From assembly GCA_012934845.2 (NCBI GenBank), contig WNNJ02000908.1, forward strand, positions 1 through 64,000: 64,000 nt of DNA, given 5' to 3'. Position numbers and translations under genes: made by a program. Under the pieces are notes generated by a model that saw only the letters and a list, made by a program, of their open reading frames with translations, was not told where the DNA came from and did not search any database. Origin of the DNA: Pomphorhynchus laevis. Taxonomy: Eukaryota; Acanthocephala; Palaeacanthocephala; Echinorhynchida; Pomphorhynchidae. This document shows, piece after piece, positions 31,885 through 45,740 of the stretch. Each line of letters starts with the position of its first letter. Position 1 is the first letter of the stretch.

Positions 31885-32770
31885 ATTTAATATACGTAGA
31901 CTCAGTAGCCTAATCTTAGTTGTTAGACTAAAGACGGCTGCGAGGTATTCTAAGCAGTGATGGAACATAATTAAAGATAATAACTTCCATAACTGAAGTA
32001 TCTGGCAAAGTATTTGATAACAAAAGGCTGTGAAGCAGATTTTAATAAATAAAGGAAAACTTATTTTGCAAATTGCTCGATACTTGCTCCCAAGCCGCTT
32101 CCATGCTCCTCGTTGTTGAACCGGTGAATGTGTGCTACGTTATTTCGGTTGACGATTTAATAAAAGCCTGACTACCTATAGCTAAGATATCGTCAAATGG
32201 TTCTCTACAACGGTAGCAGTAATCAAATTATTAAATCTCGAGTACATAAAGTGGGTTTCCTCCACTATGCTATCTCAGAATGAGGAGGATTGAATGTTGA
32301 TCGGTCAGGGCAACATCATCTTTATTCCGAATTCAATTAGAGTTTCCAGTCCAATGTCAGATCGATCATGTTGTGGAACATGTTTCTTATGATCTATAAA
32401 AAGTTTATAAGAAAATATGGAAATTTTGTTCGGACAAAAAATATTCCCACCGAGCAATTACGGTTTTCAACCTTATAAGGACTCCACTTTAGTAGTGCGC
32501 TCACTTCAAGATTCATGTCCGGATCTAGCTACGGAGGGATGATTTTATACTAATTTTACTTATACGCGGCGTTCGATAACATTAATCATTAAAACATTTT
32601 GGAGGCTCTTGAGATATTTGAAGTCCCCTCAGTTTTAATACACCTTGCTCCTGCCTATCTTAAAAAATCTACATGCGTTCCATAGCGTTAATCATTAACA
32701 CATCTTCGAGGCTCTTGATATTTTTGAAATTCCCTCAGTTTTAATACACCATGCTCCCCTATCTTGAAAA
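31885..32770. other. Mixed-composition sequence, decayed element, not assigned
   Basis: No open frame above 60 codons. Composition is less AT-rich than the flanks. A duplicated stretch (GAGGCTCTTGAGATATTTGA / GAGGCTCTTGATATTTTTGA) lies near 32600 and 32710. It precedes the nuclease-like fragment at 32770 in the same sense and may be its upstream part. Confidence 0.35.
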
Positions 32771-33070
32771 ATCTCCATAACAAACTTTTTATTATCATGA
32801 ACAACGAAAGTACGCGAAATACGACGAAAGCATTCGGGAAATTGAACACAGTGGATTCTGTTCATTAATATGGGCTGCCACTAATGCCATAGGAACCGTG
32901 TCAAATATATGTTTAAGGAATATAGCAAGGAAAATGGCGGTTAAGTGAAAGTGAGATTATGTATCATCTATTACATGGCTACGTACAAAAATAAGTATTC
33001 TATTGGCAAGGATGTGTTCATTCTGTCTGAGAAATCATCGAACAAGTAGCCGAGATATTGAACAGTACAC
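32770..33070 (+). pseudogene. Tail of a retroelement protein with nuclease-like C-terminus
   Basis: The plus strand reads KYAKYDESIREIEHSGFCSL, then WAATNAIGTVSNICLRNIAR and WLRTKISILLARMCSFCLR. This is the C-terminal block of a protein family common in invertebrate repeats: ..YE.RI.E.EHGSFTPLV, then GG.G.A...F..LA, then WLRC.LSF.LLRSA. The homologous block on the minus strand is at 58882-59260. The element class is uncertain. It is an old broken copy. Confidence 0.6.
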
Positions 33071-33074
33071 TTGT

Positions 33075-33950
33075 TAAAGAACTTGAAATGGATTATTATT
33101 TTGAAGAAAAAAATAAAAAAATACAAGACAACATAGCGAGCAGAACTCAAAGTTGCGTCATCAAAAATGAAAACAAATTAATTACACTCAAATTAGCCAG
33201 AATTGAAAACAAATGCAGCCGGAATGAATACAAATATTAAAGACACATGATTTCTGAGAGAGCGGAACATTTAATCTCCGTCTTAATAATAATGGAAACG
33301 TAAACATATATTATTACGAAGTCAGAAATCGGCGTTCAATCGATATAAGTTATTTGGTATCAGAGTAGAAATTTGAGAATTCTCGGCAGCAATTTATCTC
33401 CTACATTAGCTTCAGTGAAGGATCGTCACTATGCATGCAAACTATATAAAAAAGGACTTAACTTAGCATCTAACGGTCTAGGTTGGTTAGCAAACGTTTG
33501 AAAGGTGAGGAACATTGCAAAAATCTTTTGTAGTTCTGGGTTAGTATTTTATGCAAGAGCCGCCATCCGGAGTAGCGAACTCAACTTGTTTTTAAACTTG
33601 TGGAAGAAATATATTCAAATGGTGATTAAAACAAATTATGTTAGCCCTGGAGATAGTTAAGATCTTTATACTCAGGATGATGTGAAAAAGTAAATAAAGG
33701 CATTTCAATATAAAACCATATTTGGAAAACGAATCAAATAGATACTGCTGATATTAAAAAATTGTCTTGGTTATTATAAATTCTTACATGATTTTAGATC
33801 AGTTTCAAAATTCGTTAGTTTAAGTCACAAATTCAAATTTTGCCTGATATCGAGACGATTTATTTTCTTTATCGGTAAATCACTGGTTAAAATCTTTTGG
33901 CTATAAAAACTTACAGTCGTAGCCTAGCTCCGCACGCCGACAGAAATATA
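33075..33950. other. No recognised gene
   Basis: One 60-codon lysine-rich frame at 33058-33240 shows no family. The rest has frequent stops in all frames and no repeat match within the window that I noticed. Confidence 0.4.
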
Positions 33951-33954
33951 TCTA

Positions 33955-35345
33955 TAAAATATATCATACAAACTTTGAATTGTCAATTCAATCCGCTGAA
34001 AAAACGTTTGAGATAAATAATATACAAGTGAAACCTGTCATTTTCCAGGACACGCTGCTTTCAGAAAGCAGCGTGTCCCTGACCAAACAGTGCAGTGCTA
34101 TGAAAAACAGGTGCCTTGCGATCAAAACGATAGCCAACGCTGGAGCATCGTTGTTCACCCTATTGAATATAAGACAGTGAACAGTGGCCATTTCACTGTA
34201 GACTCTGAGTAACATATCAAATCAATGAACTTCGAGCACAAATTGATGATCTCAGAAATCAAATCACAAAGTTGATCTCATCTTCTTCAAAACCTTACCA
34301 ATCGAATCACTTGGCATTGAATAAACTCTGCCTTTCCTCATAATATAATTTATGTGCACCTATCAATTAGTCGAGAGATACTAGCGAACAGGCTAGGTCG
34401 AGTCGCATCTGGACAAGAGGCAGTAAGCTCTCCCGCACGTGCGGTACAGTGACCGAAGAGGTTCACCAGATCATCTCCAGCAATAGCCTCGCAGGCCAAG
34501 AATTGATCTTCCAGGTGTCAAAGAATTCAGTGATGAAATTCGCCCTTGCCGCCCTACGATCTCCGTGAAAACCAAATCACATCCCGCTTATTCTCTGAAT
34601 ACTCGTGTAGTCCAAAACGAGGAACTGCGTGATCAACCCGAATCGATTGATTGTTCTACTGCCAGGTTCTCAAATAGCACGCGTTCCATAGAATCGGACT
34701 CATAATCAACTGCAAAAACATCTGGAAATCAAGTAGTCGCGACAAGTCGTGAGTTGGTTGCACTTGCCGATGCTGATGGTCTCAAAGTGTCTGGAGATTT
34801 GATGGCAAACAGTTACAATGATCGGGAAGAGCGAAGTTCATCGCATATTCGTAACCCTCACAATTTTAGTTCAAGTCACATTATGAATGGTAAACCAAAA
34901 AAAAGCGAATCAATCGGATAAAGCGCCTCGCGAAATCGATGCCTAATCTTTCAGAATGTGCCTGATGCTCCATCATAATACACCACGCAGCGAAGAATGG
35001 ACGCAGATTTAGACCATGTACATTCCGTACTAACTTAGATATGTGCAGGCAAGATCCGCGACTTTGTCGGACAAATTAAGGTGCTTGGTCTATATCTTTT
35101 AGGTAAGCGGTTGGATTTTCCGAGGTTGTTGAGGGTGGTATTTGAAACTAATAAACAGGCTAGATTCGTGATGTCTGTTTCGAACAAATTGCGTGGTTAT
35201 AAAGTTCGTATCCGTCCTGATTATTCGATGGAGGAAAGAATCATGATGAGGGAAGCTAGGATTGAGTTGAATCGTCGCATTTTGGAGGGAGAAGATAACC
35301 TAGTTATTCGGGATTTTCGAGTTGTCCGGAAAATGCCGTTTGGGC
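33955..35345 (+). pseudogene. LINE A ORF1 fragment (RRM-like end)
   Basis: The plus strand shows NRCLIFQNVPDAPS at about 34938, the start of the RRM-like region (compare RDRCIIISNLKVS in the 36-kb copy). Then 35081-35345 reads LRVVFETNKQARFVMSVSNK, RIRPDYSMEERIMMREARIE and NLVIRDFRVVRK. These are the ORF1 RNA-binding features shared with 45741-46184. The upstream part is full of stops. It breaks off at about 35345 against the opposite-strand ORF1. Confidence 0.7.
34048..34078. repeat. Perfect 14-bp inverted repeat
   Basis: GGACACGCTGCTTT, loop CAG, exact complement. GC-rich, inside decayed LINE A sequence. Confidence 0.85.
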
Positions 35346-35424
35346 ATTAGCGTCCACTCGTAACGAGGGCGATCTCATTTGCTTCGATTGTTTGATTCCG
35401 AATGCTAATGTGCATTCTAGGGGT

Positions 35425-36797
35425 AGACTAGCGAAGAAGACAAGGGGAGAGATGGGACACCATCGAAATTTTGGCCTTGTGTGTACAACGTGAAAATTTC
35501 CATTGATTTGACGTATAGATAAGGATGACTCGCCGTTTGTTTCACGTCGATGTTTCTCAATGCGAGCTAAATTGAGCTGGGCAATATCAGATGGGGAGCG
35601 GTCAGGAAAGATACGACTAGTAGACGAAGTGGTAAGAAGTTTAAAACGTTGGGAAAGTACCAAGGATGCATGTGAATTATGTCGGAAAACAATCTTTAGG
35701 AGTGGAGGACTGAGATGATTGGATTTAGTAAATTTGTTTAAACGGATCAAAGATACAGGAGCGATATTATTGAAGAGGGATGGATTATTATCAGGAAGAA
35801 TGGTTGCTAGGATAGACCTGAAAGCAGATACATCATCATCGAGGCGACATTGAGGAGAAGCAGATTCGGAAACCTTTAAATTAGATATGATAATGCATCG
35901 ATCGCGCGAAGGAAAACGATTACGTAGTGGTGGACGGAAAGACCTGGTAGCAGTAGAGGCAGAAGAGCAGATAGACGTGGGAATGACCGGGGTGCTAAGT
36001 GAAGATTTAAGATAGTTTGGAGCATGTGTGACAGGAGTGGAGTGTTGAATCGGTTGATCGGAGATGTTACTGGAGATGATTTTGACGGAAGGATGTAAAT
36101 TATTGATAGGTGATACGGTTGGAGCATGTGTGACAGAAGTGGATTGCTGAATAGGTTGAACGGAGATGTTACTGGAGATAATTTTGACAGAAGGATGTAA
36201 ATTATTGAGAAGTGATACGGTAGAGGTAGAGTAAGGAGTACGTGAAGAGAAGAAAGAAGTATGAGATGTATTTAGATGTGGGGATGAATAGGAAAAATGA
36301 GGTACGAGATGAAGGCCTTTACTGTTTGCATTGTTAGGAAGATGAAGATTATGGGAAGTTTTATCCGTAGTTAAATGAGGAGTGTGTGTGAGAGAAGTTT
36401 CAAGAACGGGTTTCATAGATGACGAAGGAGTTAGTAAGCAAACGGATGACGACGATAGATTGGAAGATATGTTGTCGTTTGTTGATGTTCCATGTATAAC
36501 AGCGGTCTGAGTCGACTGAGAGATTACAAGTTTATTAATTGAGCACAAATCTGTTTTGTTAGCGTTCAGAACGTCTCCACCGTTTGAGTGGTCATTCTTC
36601 ATTAGCTTACCTACGAGGGCAGCACAACAGAAGCCGCAGAGGAAATTCCGATTTGAAACGTTGTCCTCGTCAGTGAAAGGAATGGCAACGTGAGTCCAAA
36701 CATTGCAGTTCTTGTTGTCGCATCCAATTTGCTTTTCGATGTAAAAGCAAATTGACGGAGAAGCTTCCGTGATTTGACAGTAGTCTACGTTAAGCAC
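35425..36797 (-). CDS. LINE A-type ORF1 protein, open reading frame
   Basis: An open frame of about 457 codons on the minus strand, read to the likely family boundary near 35425. The frame itself runs on to 35304 through adjoining sequence. The N-terminus has a Cys-rich finger: IGCDNKNCNVWTHVAI and FLCGFCCAAL, PHD-like spacing. A Ser/Thr/Pro-rich middle has two near repeats (HPSVKIISSNIS twice). The C-terminus is RRM-like: RDRCIIISNLKV, then PPLLKIVFRHNSHASLVLS and LNLARIEKHRRETNGESS. LINE ORF1 proteins of this layout bind the element RNA. The frame is unbroken, unlike most copies here. ORF2 does not follow; an opposite-strand fragment does. Confidence 0.75.
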
Positions 36798-36859
36798 TCA
36801 AAAGACGCAACACTTTGTTCAGAAAGTGTGGGCACAAAGGTAATTTGATTGTTTAATTC

Positions 36860-38175
36860 AAACTTGCTTGCAATGCATATAAAGGCCACAGAATTAAGAA
36901 ACGTGTGGAGTATGAGGATCAAATTGTGCAATCTTTAAATAGCTCGCCCAAACGCTTTTGGTCATATGTTCGTCAAAGTACGCGTACTTACTGTGCAATT
37001 ACTAGATTATCATCAAACGGTAAGTTTCTTGATTCTCCTTCTGACGTTGCTAATGAGTTTGCTAACGCATTTGACCTACACAATGCTAGTTCGACCATGG
37101 AAGATAATGTTCAGACAGTTAGTTTTCCTACGTGCTTTAGTGCTCCCATTATAATCAACGTGGATGATGTGGCTTGGAGGTTATCACATTTGTCGTCTTC
37201 ATCTTTTTCAGGTCCTGATGATATTCATTTGCATCTACTCAGGTGTTGAGTCAACATTTGGCTCATTCGGTCACTCGCTTGTTTCAGGCATCTCTGGATA
37301 GCATGGAGGTACCGTCTGAATGAAAGAGTGCGATAGTGGTGCTGGTATTCAATAAGGGTGATCCGCGGCAGTCAACATAGCTGTATAGTGTCGGGACATA
37401 TAGTATCATTTCGACCAATCAGGTTCGTGATTTTGGCATACTTATACAATCGACACTTAAAACTAGAATGGATACTGAAAGACGTTGCAGTTCAGCAAGA
37501 AAGATGATTTATCTGATTAAAACTTGTTTCTTGTCAATATCTCCTAGTGTTTTGCTCGTCACCATATCGAATATGCGCTTGTTCGTCCCATATCGTCCCC
37601 ATATCGAATATGCTATCCAGGTATCATTCCTTTCCACAAGAGTTGAAATGAGGGATTTGGAGAGAATTGTACGTCGTGGCAGCAATCTCATTCGAGGATG
37701 TAAAATGATGAGTTATAGCGATCGTTTAACTTCAATAGGCATTATATCAGTACAATCCAGACTACTCGTTCTGGATCTGTTTGCGGTGTGGTCTAGAGTA
37801 AAGGGTATAGATGGCTACCCAAGTGAATGTGTTGAATTGAATGTCCGACGAAGTCGCAGGGGTCATTCTCTCGCGTTACGCGCAAGACAAATTGGAAGGT
37901 CGACAATGGTATCGCGATTGTCACACAGAGTGAGAAAGTTGTGGAAAGCATTGCCTCACGACATCATGACTGCGTCATCATTGAGCCAATTCAAAGCCAT
38001 GGTCAACACTTGGATAAGACACGCTGATCAAGGCAACATTGGAAGTTATTATCCCTGGTTTGGTTGTAATTGATATGTTTGTTTCATGTGTTGTAATGTA
38101 CGATGAGCTGGCAAAATGGCCTTTTTGGTCAAAGCCCTTTATATAATAGTATTTTGCGTTTTTACATTCTGCATA
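36860..38175 (+). pseudogene. LINE A ORF2, internally deleted
   Basis: 36905-37249 gives PKRFWSYVRQSTRT and SSSSFSGPDDIHLHLL, the linker before the RT palm. The central RT, including the YADD motif, is missing. 37468-38073 gives the C-terminal region from RRCSSARKMIYLIK and YRPHIEYAIQVSFL to RKLWKALPHDIMTASSLSQF. A 3' UTR with AAAATGGCCTTTTTGGTCAA follows. The 201-codon tail is intact but lacks the catalytic core. Confidence 0.75.
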
Positions 38176-38514
38176 TGCCTCACCTACAAACAATAACCCA
38201 ATGATAGAAAACTTAATATGGCATGGTCTAAAAAATGTGGAGTAAAGCTTTTAGAAGATATATTTATTATCAGCAGCGTGGAAAATATTTTTACTTAGAA
38301 AAGGGAGTCTCATCATTGCCAATTAGAGTACCTCTAATGATAATCTTATCACGCCTGTTATAATTTGAAAAAGTCGGTTAGCTAATGTTTAACTTCTGCA
38401 TCGTTACTAATCACTACCATGTTCCTATTTAGTTATACGATTAAACTTGGTTTTTAATGCTTTATATGTCACAGTTTATGTCTATTTTTTGCTCTATTTT
38501 AATAAACTTAACTC

Positions 38515-39370
38515 GGGGGGGAATTAATTTTACTGGCCCCGATGTCACAAGGATCAGTAATTTCACCAGCTTTGATGGTTATATACAATAACCATCTCAA
38601 ATCGAACTATCATCAAACTTAATGATCAAGTATGCAGACGATGTTATTACAGTTATAAAACTAGTTGCAAAGGATACCTCAACATTTGTTGCTCCGTAAG
38701 AGCTTTATCTAATTAACAATGACTTATGAAAAACAAATTAATTATGGACAGCAACAAATCTGTAGAGATAATTCCGTTTATTGAACGTAAAATGTCATGT
38801 GATATTTCATTCATTCAATCAGACGATTTTCACATCATCCACAAAGATTCGATACAGGTTTTTGAGTTAAAATTTATCGCGATTTGTCATAGAGGTCTCA
38901 TTTTCAAATTACCGGAGCAAATGCCTTTTAAGAAAATACTTAATGGATAGAATAAAGTCCCTTGAATGCTCCAGTGAGGATTTAATGACATTTTATATTG
39001 CATTGATTTATCCATTAATACTGTATTGGTACCCATCTTTTCGTAGTGAGGTGAAAACATCAATTTGTGTATATGGACCAGCTGTAAACGTTGTTCAAGG
39101 CTAATAGGTGGAGAACTAAATGAACCCGAAATTTTGTTCAGTAAATCACTTGAGAAAATTGTCAAGGAGGTTTTCTAAACAAAAAGGTTTACAGAAAAGT
39201 TTCAATTAAAGCCTGTACCTGGTTACTTCACACAAAAGCTTAACCATATCCAGCAAAATTACGTGAGAAGTAAAATTTACTACAAATCCTTTCCGGCAAC
39301 AAAATTATTAAGATTCCTGAATGACGATAATCTCTGACAAATTATTACTAGCTTTTTTTTCGGTAAGCCT
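38515..39370 (+). pseudogene. LINE C remnant (RT core and C-terminal region)
   Basis: The plus strand shows LMIKYADDVITVIKL (YADD motif, about 38620), then YRSKCLLRKYLMDRIKSLEC and FYIALIYPLILYWYPSF, and AKIYYKSFPATKL further on. The phrase order is that of a LINE RT followed by thumb and tail. It does not match LINE A or B closely, so it is a third family. Many stops. Confidence 0.55.
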
Positions 39371-39955
39371 ACATAGATGGCGAGCCTGTAATAAAAACAT
39401 ATATTATTAACTAGTTATATGATTACCATATCGCAGAAGTTCAAACAGTTAGCTGTGCCCCTCTTTGATCAAAACATCAAACTGAACAAAAAGAAACAAC
39501 AGACATAAAACAATTTTTTTGACAATAACTGTTTTTTATATCATTATACAAGAAATGGTTCCCGCAAATAAGCCTGCAATTCACGAAACTATAATTTATG
39601 TTTAGATGTAATAAATTTTTTGAATATTTATTATCTTCTTCTTAATCTTTATACACGGAGGCATGCGGAAACAGAGCGTGCAATCTCAAAGGCAGTATCG
39701 TGGTTAATTTTAAAAACTATATCGGCATATGCCCAGGTTAGCAGGTTGGCTGTTTTGGTGGCAATTAGCTTCATTAGTGTCTCAGTTTCTTTACCGAGTC
39801 CTCCAGATGTCAATAAAATCAGTGGCGAGAAATAAGCGCGTTCAACCGCACCTACTCCTTCGGCATATTATTGTTACAACAGCCCAGGAGCATAAGCTTA
39901 AATTGGCTGGATCACATAGCTCAAAACATAAAAAAAAACAGAAAATAAAGAAATA
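39370..39955. other. Unassigned stretch
   Basis: Two overlapping plus-strand frames of about 70 codons (39620-39956) with no recognised family. It ends in an A-rich run next to the LINE A 3' end. Confidence 0.35.
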
Positions 39956-39971
39956 AAAGGTGAAACTGTCA

Positions 39972-40787
39972 TTATCGTGATTTCATGATTGCCTTGAACT
40001 TCTGGACGGAACCGCTGTCGATTGTCGATGCATGAAGATTGTTCCACAGGTCAGCAATGCGATCACTTACCGTAACACAATTTGTTTTGGGACGGAGTCT
40101 GCGCTTTATCATAAGTCTGTGGCCTCGTAGTCGACCCGGTGGACGAATTGTAAACATAGACTTCGAAACATGTCCAGGTATAGACAGTGACCGCCATACA
40201 TACACTAGGTCGGCGTCAGACAGCGAACGTTCAACAGTGTGTACATTCAACAATGCCAGTCTCTGGGTATAGTTGACACCACGCACTGAAGACACAAGAT
40301 GGGTTGCTTGTCGTAATATCCGTTCGTATATTTCCAATTCGCCACGGAGCTGTGGGTGTATTGCAGGGGACGCGTATAACATGTGCGATTTTATAAGGGC
40401 AGAGTAGGCAATGCGAAAACTAACTGGATCGAGTTGGCCAAACGAGCGTCTTAACATACCTAGCATACGTCGACATTTGGATGCGACATATTGGACGTGG
40501 ACTCGTGTCTTTATATCTTCACTTACGATCACGCCCAGATCACTGAAACATGAAACCTTTTCGATGTTTGCATCTTCTATCGCATATGTCCCTACGATTT
40601 TTATGGGACCTATGTGCATATGACTACACTTGTTAGGATTCAAAACCAGTCCCTTTGCACGACACCATTTGGTGATTGAGTCTACGTCGCGTTGCAACTC
40701 AATTACATCGTGCGTGCTTTGTATTGGACGCCAAATCTTTAAATCATCGGCATATAGAGCGCACTCACTGGATATGACATCAATCAT

Positions 40788-40790
<3 letters not shown>
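39972..40790 (-). pseudogene. LINE A copy 1, ORF2 C-terminal half (RT palm end, thumb, tail)
   Basis: Open for about 271 codons. Starts IDVISSECALYADDLKIWR, with the catalytic YADD intact. Continues with ITKWCRAKGLVLNPNKCSHM and FSDLGVIVSEDIK, and ends at SVQKFKAIMKSR. Cut off on its N-terminal side by the P3 insertion, beyond which the same protein continues at 43700. Confidence 0.85.

Positions 40791-40871
<81 letters not shown>
40790..40871. repeat. (TA)n microsatellite, left flank of P3
   Basis: About 40 TA units between LINE A RT sequence and the left end of P3. A similar run lies at the right end, so TA tracts bracket the insertion. Confidence 0.95.
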
Positions 40872-40872
<1 letters not shown>

Positions 40873-41395
40873 TATGCTACTGTTGAACCGCACACGAGAT
40901 CCCATTTCTGGAATACTTTCGAAATATTTATTTTACGATTGAAATCGAAATCCAATGAACAGTGACTGTGATTTATTAGAAAAGCTTTCGGCTTTTGTAA
41001 GCCTTCTTCAGTTCAATCTGAAATATACATATGCACAATACAATGTCTGCAATATAACAAAAACACAAATCAAGTATCAAAACACAAATATACAGTTCAT
41101 GTGCTAAGGTAAGTGACAGTCATTATATGTATTTAGGTGTAAATCTGTCATAAGTTGCGCTATCCAGAACTGTTCCCTATTTCTCCTCGCAGTTACGTTA
41201 GGCAATTCATCCTCTAAAACCATAACGCTCATTGTATGCCCAGGGTGTTCAATGGAATGATTAGCTGCACCATCCCTACCAGTTCGTCTAGCTCTAACGT
41301 CGCAACGTCTAGTATTCATACGAATATTAAGTTGATGTCCTGTTTCTCCGACATACTGAACCGGACATTCAGCACACAAACACAAATATACTTTG

Positions 41396-42831
41396 TTCCG
41401 TCCCCTCGTGAATTTGGACGCTTGGATTTAATTAGACACATTCGTTATGCTGCCACCAAGATAACAGAGGGCATTTCGGACCGGGATGATGCCGCAAACA
41501 CAAAGAATAATTTTCTAAGCTCGCCTTTAATACAAAAATATGTGAATATTAAGCCCAATGAACGTAGTAGATCAAATATGTCAAAAACCCAGATGAATGC
41601 AATTAGGGAATTAAGGTCAAATCCAAATATAATGATACTACCGGCAGACAAGGGTAACAAAACTGTAGTTTGGTCTACTATGGACTACATTGCTGAAGGA
41701 ATGCGCCAATTGAGTGGGGATGCATATGAGCGAATTGAGCTGGTGGATCATATAGGTATCGTTGATGAGGTTCACACTGTCATTTCCACTCTAGTGAAAG
41801 ACAACGAGGTAAAAAGTAAGTTATTGGTTGATAATCCTATCTTGGGATATATGTATCTTCTTCCTAAGATACATAAGAACCAAACTCCTTGTCCGGGACG
41901 ACCTATTATTAGAAATTGCGGAACATCAACGGAAAAATTAGCTCGCTACTTACATGATAACTTATATCCCTTGTTAAGGCAATGCCCTTCGTTTATTAAC
42001 AGCACAGATCAATTCATAAGAAAATTTGAAGGTATTAAACTGTCGCTTAACTCTGATAGTATATTATTTACTGTGGACGTGGAGTCGTTGTTTACCTCCA
42101 TCATCTTGCGTAATGGCGTTAATGCCGTCAAACAGCTTATGTTAGCAGCGGAATACGATGACTCGGAGATAAAAACTACATGCACTCTATTAGAACTGGT
42201 AATGGAATCAAACACCTTCACATTCAATGATAAGATCTTTAGACAGACTAGGGGAACTGCAATGGGTAGCCCGATAGGACCAACATATGCAGGGTTGTAT
42301 GTGGCATACGTAGAGAAATGCTTCATAGCTTCGCGGGAGCTAAGACCAACTTTCTGGGTGCGATATGTAGACGATATTTTTGGTATTTGGAGTCACGGTG
42401 AGGAATCGCTCGTTAAATTCTTAAATGATCTCAATGCTTTTTCTGAGCTTAAATTTGTACGGTCGGTGGTGGATACTCATGGCATAAATTTCCTAGATGT
42501 AAAGATTTATTTGGATTCCCAAGAAAAGTGACAAACTACTGTATACCGTAAATTTGTGGGAACTCGTACATTTATACATGCTAATAGTGCACATCATCTG
42601 AGAATAAAAAGATTGATGATCAGAAACGAGATGATTCGTACTAAGAAAATTTGCTCTACATCATACGATTTCGCATTAACATTAAATAAGCTTAGAGATG
42701 AGTTCTTAGCCCGTGGTTATAAGAAATATCAAATCGAGCGTCAAGTCAAAGACGTTTGCAAAATGGATCGATGCGAATTGCTTAGTCGAATATCTCCGTC
42801 GGAGGATGAGGGGGTGGATGTTATATTGTAA
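41396..42831 (+). pseudogene. P3 reverse transcriptase and linker
   Basis: PLE RT motifs in order: ILPADKGNKTVVWSTMDYI, GYMYLLPKIHKNQTPCPGRP, FTVDVESLFTSIILRNGV, TRGTAMGSPIGPTYAGLYV, WVRYVDDIFGIW (YVDD active site) and INFLDVKIYLD. Then the linker VYRKFVGTRTFIHANSAHHL and RDEFLARGYKKYQI. About 430 codons of RT are open. Reverse transcription primed at a nicked target, with the GIY-YIG domain making the nick, is the known mode. The copy is 5' truncated and no longer codes for one continuous protein. Confidence 0.88.
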
Positions 42832-42952
42832 CCGATTATCATCCGGCCTTATTGTCTTTGGAGGGTGATCTCAATAGGGCATTAGCGTCTTTGAATGTAA
42901 TCACGGGCTCAAGGAAGAAACTGAAAGTAGTTTTTTAAAAAAAGGTGTTAAT

Positions 42953-43420
42953 TTGAGAAATCTACTATCAAATAAATTACGTCATGAGGGTACATTAAGT
43001 GGTACACGCCCCTGCGGTAATAATAGATGCAAATGCTGCGCAGAAATATGCAGAGGCAGCAAATTTCGTAGTTCTGTCACGGCGTTGGAGTACACCACAA
43101 AATGTGCAGCCACATGTAAAACGAAAAACCTAGTATATTTGTGTTTGTGTGCTGAATGTCCGGTTCAGTATGTCGGAGAAACAGGACATCAACTTAATAT
43201 TCGTATGAATACTAGACGTTGCGACGTTAGAGCTAGACGAACTGGTAGGGATGGTGCAGCTAATCATTCCATTGAACACCCTGGGCATACAATGAGCGTT
43301 ATGGTTTTAGAGGATGAATTGCCTAACGTAACTGCGAGGAGAAATAGGGAACAGTTCTGGATAGCGCAACTTATGACAGATTTACACCTAAATACATATA
43401 ATGACTGTCACTTACCTTAG
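42953..43420 (+). CDS. P3 GIY-YIG endonuclease domain
   Basis: 155 codons. A CxC/zinc-like stretch (CGNNRCKCCAEIC) is followed by VYLCLCAECPVQYVGETG, the GIY-YIG pair seen as VYL...YVG. The conserved Arg lies in LNIRMNTRR and the Glu in NREQFWIAQL. It ends DCHLP. All key residues of the PLE-type GIY-YIG domain are present. The same last 92 residues are encoded on the minus strand at 41385-41104 by the inverted left end. Confidence 0.85.
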   Translation: MRNLLSNKLRHEGTLSGTRPCGNNRCKCCAEICRGSKFRSSVTALEYTTKCAATCKTKNLVYLCLCAECPVQYVGETGHQLNIRMNTRRCDVRARRTGRDGAANHSIEHPGHTMSVMVLEDELPNVTARRNREQFWIAQLMTDLHLNTYNDCHLP

Positions 43421-43504
43421 CACATGAACTGTATATTTGTGTTTTGATACTTGATTTGTGTTTTTGTTATATTGCAGACATTGTATTGTGCATATGTATA
43501 TTTC

Positions 43505-43545
43505 AGATTGAACTGAAGAAGGCTTACAAAAGCCGAAAGCTTTTC
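43505..43545 (+). ncRNA. P3 tail hammerhead-like motif (inverted copy at 40984-41011)
   Basis: CTGAAGA (43513-43519), A, GGCT (43521-43524), TACAAA, AGCC (43531-43534), GAAAG (43535-43539). The core and a 4-bp stem II are kept, with the extra A seen in other PLE tails here. The inverted copy is on the minus strand at 41011-40986. Stem I and III partners are not evident. Confidence 0.5.
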
Positions 43546-43599
43546 TAATAAATCACAGTCACTGTTCATTGGATTTCGATTTCAATCGTAAAATAAATA

Positions 43600-45723
<2,124 letters not shown>

Positions 45724-45740
45724 TATTGTTGGCCCGATAG

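Noticed and set aside
40630-40965. Plus-strand frame with a long YI repeat
   Set aside because: It is a translation of the (TA)n tract and the antisense of a LINE RT, not a protein.
41104-41385. Independent minus-strand endonuclease gene
   Set aside because: It is the inverted terminal copy of the P3 tail, identical to 43145-43420, not a separate gene.
42953-43420. GIY-YIG domain as an intron-homing endonuclease
   Set aside because: It directly follows a Penelope-type RT with YVDD and the typical CxC linker, so it belongs to a PLE.
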